From NCBI RefSeq assembly GCF_014205765.1, contig NZ_JACIIZ010000003.1, positions 186,001 to 250,000 on the forward strand: DNA of 64,000 nucleotides. The letters run 5' to 3'. A program made the translations under genes and the position numbers. The stretch is from Nitrospirillum iridis. GTDB lineage: Bacteria > Pseudomonadota > Alphaproteobacteria > Azospirillales > Azospirillaceae. The notes below the pieces were generated by a model. It saw nothing but the letters and a program-made list of their open reading frames with translations, was not told the origin of the DNA and ran no database searches. This document shows positions 36,692 to 43,968 of this stretch, piece by piece (positions within the stretch are counted from its first letter, which is position 1; every line of letters begins with the position of its first letter).

Positions 36692-37732
36692 ATGATTGCC
36701 ACCGCCCTTTGCGCCTATGGCTTGTCCGGCCGGGTGTTCCACGCCCCGCTTATTCTGGCGGAGCCGGCCCTGGCCCTGCACACCATCCTGCGCCGCTCCG
36801 GCGCTGACGGGACGGAACCGTCGGGCACCCGCGTGGTCGCCGACTTTCAAGCCCTGCTGGACGATCCCGCGGTCGAACTGGTGGTGGTCAACACCCCCAA
36901 CAGTCTGCATTTCCCCATGGCCCAGGCAGCGTTGGCCGCCGGCAAGCATGTGGTCCTGGAAAAGCCCATGACCATCACCCTGGAGGAGGGGCGACGACTG
37001 ATCGCCGCGGCCAAGGCCGCCGGTCGCCTGCTGGCCGTATTCCATAACAAGCGCTTGGACGCTGAATATTTGACCTTGGGCCGCCACCTCGCGGCTGGCG
37101 ACCTGGGCCGCCTGGTGGAGGTGGAATGGCACTACGACCGCTATCGCGCCCATGTCACGCACAAGCGCTGGAAAGAGGATGAGCAACCGGGGGCCGGAAC
37201 TTGGTTTGATCTGGGCATACACCTGGTGGACGGCATGTTGCGCCAATTCGGCCGGCCCCGGTCGGTCGCGGCGGAGATGCGGTCGCTGCGCCGTCCGGAC
37301 GGCGCCACCGATTATTTCGACGTTCGTTTCCGCTATCCGGACCACCGGGTCATCCTGCGGTCCAGCACCTATGTGCGTGAGGCGGGGCCGGTGCTGGTGG
37401 CGCACGGCGACAAGGGGTCGCTGGTCATCCCCAAGGGGGACGTGCAGGAGGCGCAGATGGCCGCCGGCCTCAAGCCTGGCGACGCCGGCTGGGCCGAGGT
37501 CACCACGCCCGCCCTGCTGCATACCGAGCGCAACGGGACGGTGGTGCGGGAGGAGGTGGCGCTGGAGGTAGGCCGCTATCAGGACTTCTACCGCAATGTG
37601 GCCGACGCCCTGGCCGGCCGCGCGCCGCTCGTCTTCGGGCCTGAGTCCGCGTTCGAGGCTCTCGCCCTGGTCCACCGCGCCATCGAGGCGGCACAGTCGC
37701 CTGGCCTGAGCTGCGACATCGCTTACGAATAA
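36692..37732 (+). CDS. Gfo/Idh/MocA-family NAD(P)-dependent oxidoreductase
   Basis: About 346 residues. The N-terminal Rossmann fold starts IATALCAYGLSGRVFHAPLI, close to the YdgJ/IolW-type signature GxGLAGxxFHAP. The conserved EKP is in HVVLEKPMTITLEEG. The catalytic region is GTWFDLGIHLVDGMLRQFGR with the usual D and H. Family members oxidise sugars or inositols; the substrate here is unknown. The ATG at 36692 fits the family start; upstream in-frame starts (36608, 36650) run through the promoter. It is a lone gene whose stop codon overlaps a palindromic element. Confidence 0.88.
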   Translation: MIATALCAYGLSGRVFHAPLILAEPALALHTILRRSGADGTEPSGTRVVADFQALLDDPAVELVVVNTPNSLHFPMAQAALAAGKHVVLEKPMTITLEEGRRLIAAAKAAGRLLAVFHNKRLDAEYLTLGRHLAAGDLGRLVEVEWHYDRYRAHVTHKRWKEDEQPGAGTWFDLGIHLVDGMLRQFGRPRSVAAEMRSLRRPDGATDYFDVRFRYPDHRVILRSSTYVREAGPVLVAHGDKGSLVIPKGDVQEAQMAAGLKPGDAGWAEVTTPALLHTERNGTVVREEVALEVGRYQDFYRNVADALAGRAPLVFGPESAFEALALVHRAIEAAQSPGLSCDIAYE

Positions 37733-37820
37733 GGGCTCTGTTCGCATCGCCTTGATCCGATTGGAAAAGAGATCGAAAAAAAACAATCCCTATCTCATCG
37801 GAAATCAGTCAGAGCCCTTA
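37730..37820. repeat. 91-bp imperfect palindrome (possible MITE or solo IS ends)
   Basis: TAAGGGCTCTG (37730-37740) and CAGAGCCCTTA (37810-37820) are perfect 11-bp inverted repeats. Inside them TCCGAT/ATCGGA and GATTG/CAATC pairs continue the symmetry. The outer repeat begins in the TAA stop of the oxidoreductase gene and has TA-type ends like IS5-family elements. It could also end transcription. Confidence 0.5.
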
Positions 37821-37852
37821 CTTGACGTGGATTCACACTTACAGTTCACAGC

Positions 37853-38173
37853 CTAGTTGTTGATTTCCAAAAGAGATGCCACACATTGCCCTGTTGTCTG
37901 AACGCTGTACGAAACACGGTAAATTGGTTTGTTTACCAATTCGGCACTTAATGCCAGCGAATACATAGCTTTCCCGGCGTCGGTAGTGAGATCAATATAT
38001 ATTGTGTCATATAGGCATTGCACCGAAGGGGGGGAGGTGAAGTGCACATATGCGGCCGTCGTGCCTTGAACGCCTATTCGGTCAATTTTTCTATCGAGGT
38101 CAGTAATGTAATTATCTGCAAACGCCGCGCTTGGGATAAACGTCATAAGAAAACAAACAAGTTTTTTGGCCAT
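37853..38173 (-). CDS. Small exported protein of unknown function
   Basis: 106 residues with a signal peptide (KKLVCFLMTFIPSAAFAD) and two cysteines that could form a disulfide (SVQCLYDT and TGQCVASL). The pattern CLYDTIYIDLTTDAGKAMYS resembles small periplasmic proteins of no known role. Codon use is AT-rich, unlike the surroundings, and the gene lies between IS-like remnants, which suggests transfer. AGGG lies 7 bp before the ATG. Confidence 0.65.
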   Translation of the reverse strand: MAKKLVCFLMTFIPSAAFADNYITDLDRKIDRIGVQGTTAAYVHFTSPPSVQCLYDTIYIDLTTDAGKAMYSLALSAELVNKPIYRVSYSVQTTGQCVASLLEINN

Positions 38174-38330
38174 TTTATTGCCCTATCTATTATCAATAAT
38201 GCGTAGCTTTTTTTTAAAACAACATGAGCTCGCCTGCAACGCCAGAATCGTTGCTCCTGTCACCAAGACCACGGGCCACGTTCTTGTCCTTCACGCTTAG
38301 GACTGGCACGGCCACACCCCGACCGCGTCC

Positions 38331-38462
38331 ACGCCGACACAGGCTATCGTGGTCGCCATCAAACCTATCTTCAAGGTCGAGCACCGCAAGGGCCGCCGCA
38401 GCGACATCATGAACGCAGTCCTCGCCACCGCAGGACTTAACTTCCATCTCCTCGTCAGCTAG
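38331..38462 (+). pseudogene. Fragment of an IS5-family transposase C-terminus
   Basis: The plus strand reads DTGYRG in one frame and then, after a frame change, VEHRKGRRSDIMNAVLATAG followed by LNFHLLVS and a stop. The GYRG and NAVLAAAGYNFxLLL motifs are the end of IS5-type (DDE) transposases. Only the last ~45 codons remain, and they are frameshifted. The 100-codon frame on the other strand here is a shadow of it. Confidence 0.6.
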
Positions 38463-38784
38463 CTCAAAGCCCGTTATAGTGCCATCTTCAAGAGTCGTAA
38501 GCCTAAGGCGCCCCAATCAGCTCAAATTTGGCTAAACATAGTTTTTTTACACGGGCAACCCTTCGTGTGCAAACAAAATTTTGCGACGATTTACTAACAG
38601 TATTGATAAGGGGAAAACTCCGGGCGGATCAGGAATGATACCTTTGTTGCCCCCCCCCGATGCTAAGCACAGAAAGTGAAAAAATCCGCCATTCTGGCGC
38701 ATCAGGTATCGACTATTCTGCAGCCTGTGAGTCCGGGTTTTCCCTGCTATTTACAGTGGAGCTAAGTACGTGTTTTTGAATGGA

Positions 38785-38820
38785 GAAGGCCGGCATCGCG
38801 TTTCAGCAATGCCGGCCTTC
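38785..38820. terminator. Strong hairpin downstream of ohr
   Basis: GAAGGCCGGCAT and ATGCCGGCCTTC form a perfect 12-bp stem with a 12-nt loop, 41 bp beyond the ohr stop. T-rich bases follow on the plus strand (CTTCTTTG) more than on the minus, but position favours ending ohr transcription. Confidence 0.65.
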
Positions 38821-38861
38821 CTTCTTTGTCGCCGGGAGGGGCTGACGCTAAAGGATGCGTG

Positions 38862-39284
38862 TCAGGCGACGGTCAGACGGACATCGACGTTGCCGCGGGT
38901 GGCGTGAGAGTATGGGCAGACCACGTGGGCCTGTTCGACCAGGCTGCGGGCGGTGGCGTTGTCGATGCCCGGCAGAGTGATGGTCAGCGCGACATCCAGG
39001 CCAAAGCCCGTGCCATCCTCTCGTGGACCGATCCCCACCTGGGCGCTGACGGTCGCATCCGCCGGGATCGTGGTCTTGGCCTTGGCCGCGACGAACTTCA
39101 AGGCGCCCAGAAAGCAAGCGGAATAGCCCGCGGCGAAAAGCTGCTCGGGATTGGTGCCGTTGCCACCGGCGCCGCCCAGTTCCTTGGGCGTGGTCAGCTT
39201 GACGTCCAGGACGCCGTCGACGGACTTGGCCTGGCCTTCACGGCCGCCGGTGGCGGTAGCGGACGTGGTGTAGAGGATGGGCAT
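38862..39284 (-). CDS. ohr: Organic hydroperoxide resistance protein Ohr (OsmC family)
   Basis: 140 residues. The two catalytic cysteines are visible in GYSACFLGAL and HVVCPYSHATRGNVDV, with the partner arginine and glutamate region in TNPEQLFAAGYS. Ohr reduces fatty-acid and other organic hydroperoxides with lipoyl-linked reductant. GGAG 7 bp upstream supports the ATG at 39284. It is divergent from ohrR and has OhrR-type operators in its promoter. Confidence 0.96.
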   Translation of the reverse strand: MPILYTTSATATGGREGQAKSVDGVLDVKLTTPKELGGAGGNGTNPEQLFAAGYSACFLGALKFVAAKAKTTIPADATVSAQVGIGPREDGTGFGLDVALTITLPGIDNATARSLVEQAHVVCPYSHATRGNVDVRLTVA

Positions 39285-39358
39285 GATCATCTCCGTGGTT
39301 TCATCTTGAGCGCCCGGTTCCAGGGCTGAGGCTCGGGACGTTGGTTGGTGGAGGAAGA

Positions 39359-39430
39359 ATTGCGCAATAATAGATTGCGCACAATGTGTCAGCCAACATG
39401 ATCGATATGCGCAAATTAATTGTGCACAAT
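39359..39430. promoter_or_regulatory. OhrR operators between ohr and ohrR
   Basis: Three related inverted repeats: ATTGCGCAAT (39359-39368), ATTGCGCACAAT (39374-39385) and the perfect palindrome ATTGTGCACAAT (39419-39430). They lie between the divergent ohr and ohrR genes, where OhrR binds in other bacteria. Spacing of the last two is 45 bp. Confidence 0.75.
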
Positions 39431-39499
39431 CTATCATGGGGTGCTACTCTCGCCGTGGCCAGCGCCCGGTACGCGGGCGTCCCGGAAGAGGAGGGCGTC

Positions 39500-40018
39500 A
39501 TGGCTCAGGATGTGCGCCCTCAGGGCATGGACCAGACTGGTACCGAAGAGGTTGGTGCTGGCGCGGATGCGGCCGCGCTGCTGCGCGATCAGTTGTGTTT
39601 CAGCATCTATTCCGCCGCCCATCTGTTCAACCGAACCTATAAGCCGCTCCTGGAACGGGTGGGCCTGACGTATCCGCAATACTTGGTCATGTTGGTGCTA
39701 TGGTCCGGGGATGGGATCACCGTGAAGGAGATCGGGGCGCAGCTTGACCTGGATTCCGGGACCTTGACGCCGTTGCTTAAGCGGCTGGAGGTGGCTGGCC
39801 TGGTCAGCCGGCAGCGCGATCCCCGGAATGAGCGTCTGGTGCGCGTGACCTTGACGGATGCAGGCCGTGCCCTTCACACCAGGGTGGGCACGGTTCAACG
39901 GGCAATCTTTTGCGCCACGGGCATGAGTGTGGATGGGTTGAAGTCCCTGAAGGGGCAGGTGGACGGCCTGCGTGCCGCCCTTCAGGCCCATCTCGGGCCG
40001 GCCGACGCCGAAGATTGA
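39500..40018 (+). CDS. ohrR: OhrR organic-peroxide-sensing MarR-family repressor
   Basis: About 172 residues. The N-terminal sensing cysteine is in RDQLCFSIYSAAHLFNRTYK, followed by LTYPQYLVMLVLW and the winged helix (VKEIGAQLDLDSGTLTPLLK, DPRNERLVRVTLTDAG), the OhrR pattern. Oxidation of the cysteine by organic hydroperoxide releases DNA and induces ohr. AGGAGG upstream fixes the start at 39500; the longer frame to 39386 would run through the operator. Confidence 0.94.
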   Translation: MAQDVRPQGMDQTGTEEVGAGADAAALLRDQLCFSIYSAAHLFNRTYKPLLERVGLTYPQYLVMLVLWSGDGITVKEIGAQLDLDSGTLTPLLKRLEVAGLVSRQRDPRNERLVRVTLTDAGRALHTRVGTVQRAIFCATGMSVDGLKSLKGQVDGLRAALQAHLGPADAED

Positions 40019-40341
40019 TCGCACCCTTGGTGCAGGGCCCGCACCCCCGCCATCTGGTCGGGGATGGGCCGAATGGGGGGCGATGGGGATCGCGGTGACC
40101 TTGCCGCGAAGGAGGCTGCCAGAGCCGGTCCTCAAGTGCCGCCGGATCACCCATCGCGTTAGAGAAGATCGCCCAAAGGTGGAATCGCCTTTGGGCGTGA
40201 AGCTGCTCGCGGTCAGACTCAGCTATAGCCGGCTGTGGTTCCGATTAAACGCAGCCGGCTATAGTGCCATTGTGGCGCAGTCTCGCACCCATGCGCCTCG
40301 GGCCGGTTTAGTGGCTGCGGGGGGGGGGCAGGGCCTGCCCT
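40019..40341. repeat. Gap between convergent genes with two strong inverted repeats
   Basis: CGCCCAAAGG (40170-40179) pairs with CCTTTGGGCG (40188-40197), loop 8. CTATAGCCGGCTG (40223-40235) pairs perfectly over 13 bp with CAGCCGGCTATAG (40252-40264), loop 16. They lie between the ends of ohrR and the opposing methyltransferase gene and could be bidirectional terminators or an intergenic repeat family. No T-run follows. Confidence 0.55.
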
Positions 40342-42369
40342 TCAGGCGCGCCGAAAGGGCGGCCGAACCGGGGGCAGCATGCCAAGCGCGGTCGCCACCG
40401 GTCCATCCTCCCGCCAGCCATCGTTTCCATAAGTGGCGAACAGGGCCCGGGCCTCTCCATACGCGGACAGTTGCACCAGCCGAATGAACGCCACCTTGGC
40501 GATATGGGTCATGAGATCCGGCCGTTCCCGGAATGCGCCGCCAGCGGTGAGCCGGGCGATGACGGCCTTCACCTCCAAGGCGTTTCTTGCGGCTTTCAAC
40601 TCGTTTTCCGCCTCTGCCTTGGCGGCCATGTCGGCGATGATCGTCAAAGCGATGGCCAGCGGCTCTTCCGCACGCCAAGAATCATTTCCCAATTCCTTGA
40701 ACAGGGTTTTCGCCTCCTCGAAGGCGGACAATTGGGTAAGACGGATCAGGGCCAGTTTTGCCCCCTGAGTCCGCAGGCCCGGCCATTGTCGCAATGTTTG
40801 CACATCCATACTGTTCAAGGCTTGCCACACACCTGAGGCATCGACAGCATTCTCGAGAGCCTCCCTCATAGCCCTGGCGGCTCGTGGCAAGTCACTGCGG
40901 CATAGATCGACCAGCTCCGGCTTTATCCGCTCCAGCGGGATGGTGCCCGTATTGGCGGGGGGCAGGGCGTGCACAGCGTTCGCCAGTGAGTCTCTGAGCT
41001 CGTCCTGTTCTGCGGGCGACAAGAGAAAGCCGTCCGTTGCCGGCGCTTGGCCGATGGCGTCAACCAGGGGGCGGATGTCCGCCCCCTGGCCGGCCAGACA
41101 CCCCAAGGCGAGACGCAGTGCCACCGGAACCAGCATCCCCGCCTCGCCATTGTCCATTCCCACCCCCTGCAATACTTGCCGCATGGTGACGCCGGTTGTG
41201 GCGGCCGCGGCGGCGTAGAGGGCGGCGCGTCCGGCATCGCCTTCCAGATTGTTGGCCAGGATGGCGCGGAAGTAGAGCAGGCCCGTCAGATTGGTGGGGG
41301 CCGCCGCAACATAGCCCTCTATCGAGGGCGGTTGGGGCAGGTCCAGCAATGCTTCCGGCCGGGACAGGTCGAGGCCATACTGCCGCAGGGCGGCGTCGGC
41401 CAGCATCGAGAATTCGGCCATCGCCTCCTGGTAGTCCCCGTGATTCACCAACTCCTTCAGCAAGCGGTACCGCAGGCCGCTTTCCAGCCGCGGATATAGA
41501 GCCGTGCCCGAAGCCGGTGCCAGACGCCGCTTTAAATACGTGCGGTACAGGTCTCCATGCGTCCCGCTTTCGACGCCTGGCGGCAATGGCGCGTGCGAGG
41601 CATGGGCCCACAAGGTGCCGCTGGCGGCCCGGACACGCACATGGCTGAAACCGACAGCGCGCAGGATCCGCTCCAGGCTGGTGCGGGTGAACAGCGTCAG
41701 GTGCAGGCTGGGGCTGACGAGCGGGGACAGCATGGCCATGGGTGTCTGCGGTGCCAACGCCTCGCCGTCGGGCGTGGTCAGGACCAGGACGCCCTGATCC
41801 TTCACGCCGCGGCTGAGGGTGCGCAACAGGGAGACAGGGTCGGGCACGTGTTCGATCAGTTCGGTGGCCGACACCACGTCATAACCGGCTTCCGGCAAGG
41901 GGGTGTCGTCCTGGAAATAATCCAGCACGATGTCCAGGCCCAGCAGCTTGCGGCCCACCGCCGCCATCAGCGAGGGGTCGTAACCCTTGGCCTTCCATCC
42001 CAGGGCGACCTGTGCGTAGTCACTGACGAAGCCGACGCTGCCGCCAATCTCCAGCAGGCTGCCCGTGCCCGGGCGCATCCATCCCAGCGGGGCCAGCATG
42101 GCATCCAGGCCGGCGCCAACCTCCAGATAGAAATCTGTTCCGTAGTCGCAGGGCGGATCATCGGGAATCGCCCCCTGTTCGTAACTGGCCACGCGCCGAT
42201 CGGGGGAGAAGCGGGCGTCGCAGGTCCCGCATCGCAACAATTGCCAGTCGCTTCCCTGAAGGCCGCCACCGGGGACGAGCAGGGCTTCGGCATGAGGGCC
42301 CACCGCGTCGCAGACTGGGCAATGGGCGGCGACCGGGCGCGCGTCGGGGGAAGGCCAGATGAAGTGCAT
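40342..42369 (-). CDS. SAM-dependent methyltransferase with C-terminal helical domain
   Basis: About 675 residues. Four cysteines near the N-terminus (HCPVCDAVG and RCGTCDARF) suggest a zinc ribbon. A class I methyltransferase fold follows (GSLLEIGGSVGFVSDYA near residue 100, DVVSATELIEHVPDPVSLLR, GVLVLTTPDGEAL). The last ~350 residues are helical, with repeated segments such as LALIRLTQLSAFEEAKTLF and VAFIRLVQLSAYGEARALF. Similar proteins methylate sugars or lipids in cell-surface polymer loci. It is divergent from the glycosyltransferase gene. The start at 42369 is the first that fits; its ribosome site is weak. Confidence 0.8.
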   Translation of the reverse strand: MHFIWPSPDARPVAAHCPVCDAVGPHAEALLVPGGGLQGSDWQLLRCGTCDARFSPDRRVASYEQGAIPDDPPCDYGTDFYLEVGAGLDAMLAPLGWMRPGTGSLLEIGGSVGFVSDYAQVALGWKAKGYDPSLMAAVGRKLLGLDIVLDYFQDDTPLPEAGYDVVSATELIEHVPDPVSLLRTLSRGVKDQGVLVLTTPDGEALAPQTPMAMLSPLVSPSLHLTLFTRTSLERILRAVGFSHVRVRAASGTLWAHASHAPLPPGVESGTHGDLYRTYLKRRLAPASGTALYPRLESGLRYRLLKELVNHGDYQEAMAEFSMLADAALRQYGLDLSRPEALLDLPQPPSIEGYVAAAPTNLTGLLYFRAILANNLEGDAGRAALYAAAAATTGVTMRQVLQGVGMDNGEAGMLVPVALRLALGCLAGQGADIRPLVDAIGQAPATDGFLLSPAEQDELRDSLANAVHALPPANTGTIPLERIKPELVDLCRSDLPRAARAMREALENAVDASGVWQALNSMDVQTLRQWPGLRTQGAKLALIRLTQLSAFEEAKTLFKELGNDSWRAEEPLAIALTIIADMAAKAEAENELKAARNALEVKAVIARLTAGGAFRERPDLMTHIAKVAFIRLVQLSAYGEARALFATYGNDGWREDGPVATALGMLPPVRPPFRRA

Positions 42370-42560
42370 GAAGCTGGGAATACCCTGTTGAGGAGCTGAA
42401 CTCCGGGGAATGGTTCTGAATGATGGCCTAATGCGTCGCGGCCCGTATAATCCAAGCCAAGTTTGTGCCCGAGCGGCCGTGCGCTTGTCCAGTGACAGGG
42501 CCGTTCCGGCGTGTGGATGGGACGCAGGCGCCGGTCCGGGCGCGAGGGATTGGTCGGGGC

Positions 42561-43799
42561 ATGTTCCGCGTATTGTTTCTGCACCGCGATTTCCCGGGGC
42601 AATTCCGCCACCTCGCCGGCGCCCTGGTGGCTGATCCGCGTGTCGAGGTCCGAGGGCTGGGAGAACGGGTGGAGACGGCCCTGCCGGGGTTGGTTCCAAC
42701 CTTGTACGGTCCTGTGCCGACGGTGGCGCCGGAGACCCATCCGTATTTGCACCGCGTCGCTGATTATGTCGCGCGGGGGCAGGCCGCGTTGGTCGCCGCC
42801 TTGACCCTGGCCCGCGGCGGCTACCGCCCGGACCTGATCATCGGCCATGCCGGCTTCGGCGACACCCTTTACCTCAAGGACCTCTGGCCGGACGTTCCCG
42901 TGGTCGGATATTTCGAGTTCTACTATCACGGGCATGGGGTTGATCTTGGGTTCGACCCTGAGTTCCCCTGCAGTCTCGACGATGTGGCCCGCGTCCGCAC
43001 CCTGAACGCCGTCAATCTGCTGGCTCTTGAGGCGGCCGACCTTGCGGTTTCTCCCACGCGGTGGCAGCGCGACCTGCACCCCATGCCCTTCCGGGAGAGG
43101 ATCCAGGTGTTACACGACGGTGTCGATACCGGACTCGCCCGCCCCTTGGCCGTTGCCGCCTTTCCACTGCCGGGTGGGCGAGTGCTGACGCCTTCCGACG
43201 AGGTGGTGACCTATGTCGCCCGCGATCTTGAGCCGTATCGCGGATTTCATGTGTTCATGCGTGCCCTGCCGGCGATCCTGCGGCGGCGGCCACGGGCGCA
43301 GGTCGTCGTTGCCGGCGGTGATGGCGTCAGCTATGGCGTCCCGCCGACCGAGGGGGGCGGCTGGCGCGGCCGTATGATGGCCGAGGTCGGCGGAAATCTG
43401 GATTTGAGCCGGGTTCATTTCCTGGGGCCGGTGGACCATGGCCGGTTCCTTGACCTGATGCGCCTATCCAGCGCCCACGTCTATCTCACCTATCCCTTCG
43501 TGCTATCCTGGTCGCTGCTGGAGGCCATGGCCTGTGGGGCCCTGGTCGTCGCGTCCGCCACGCCACCGGTCATGGAGGTGGTGGAGGATGGTGTTAATGG
43601 GCTGCTGGTGCCCTTCTTTGAGTCGGCCACTTTAGCCGACCGGGTGGTGGAAGGGCTGGAACGTGGTGCCGTGCTGGCGCCTCTGCGACAAATGGCGCGG
43701 CGAACGGTCGAAACGCGGTTTGATGCGCGGACCCAGGCCATCCCGGCGTGGCGGCAGGCGCTATTGAGCCGGTTTGGCTGCCCAGCCGGGGGCAACTAA
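42561..43799 (+). CDS. Family 4-type glycosyltransferase
   Basis: About 412 residues with a GT-B fold: FRVLFLHRDFPGQFRHLAGA at the start, GHAGFGDTLYLKDLWPDVP, the mid-protein LHDGVDTGLARP, DLEPYRGFHVFMRALPAIL, VHFLGPVDHGRFLDLMRL, and SWSLLEAMACGALVVAS with the E-x7-E type acidic motif. It would transfer a sugar from a nucleotide-sugar to a surface or secreted polymer. The ATG at 42561 precedes the fold directly. It lies between a methyltransferase and a type I secretion system, and may decorate what these handle. Confidence 0.87.
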   Translation: MFRVLFLHRDFPGQFRHLAGALVADPRVEVRGLGERVETALPGLVPTLYGPVPTVAPETHPYLHRVADYVARGQAALVAALTLARGGYRPDLIIGHAGFGDTLYLKDLWPDVPVVGYFEFYYHGHGVDLGFDPEFPCSLDDVARVRTLNAVNLLALEAADLAVSPTRWQRDLHPMPFRERIQVLHDGVDTGLARPLAVAAFPLPGGRVLTPSDEVVTYVARDLEPYRGFHVFMRALPAILRRRPRAQVVVAGGDGVSYGVPPTEGGGWRGRMMAEVGGNLDLSRVHFLGPVDHGRFLDLMRLSSAHVYLTYPFVLSWSLLEAMACGALVVASATPPVMEVVEDGVNGLLVPFFESATLADRVVEGLERGAVLAPLRQMARRTVETRFDARTQAIPAWRQALLSRFGCPAGGN

Positions 43800-43968
43800 T
43801 TCGTCAAATCATTTAAACCGGGGATTAACTGGCCGCAAAATCCGTTCGGGCCACATGTAGAATTTGCCGTTTCTTTTACGGGTGCGGTAAGGTCGCGGCC
43901 GAAGAGGACCGGCCGCCGTCCAAGGGGGAGGCGGATCGGTCCATTGGGGTTGCTGTACGGCGGATGAT

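Larger units (their letters stand above)
38174..38861. other. Low-gene-density region with transposase remains and a terminator
   Basis: 688 bp without an intact gene. It holds the IS5-like transposase fragment (38331-38462), a C9 run at about 38650, and the hairpin at 38785-38820. The rest shows no clear coding or structural signal. Confidence 0.5.

Noticed and set aside
38214-38516. 100-codon minus-strand frame
   Set aside because: The opposite strand reads a recognisable transposase fragment, so this frame is its shadow.
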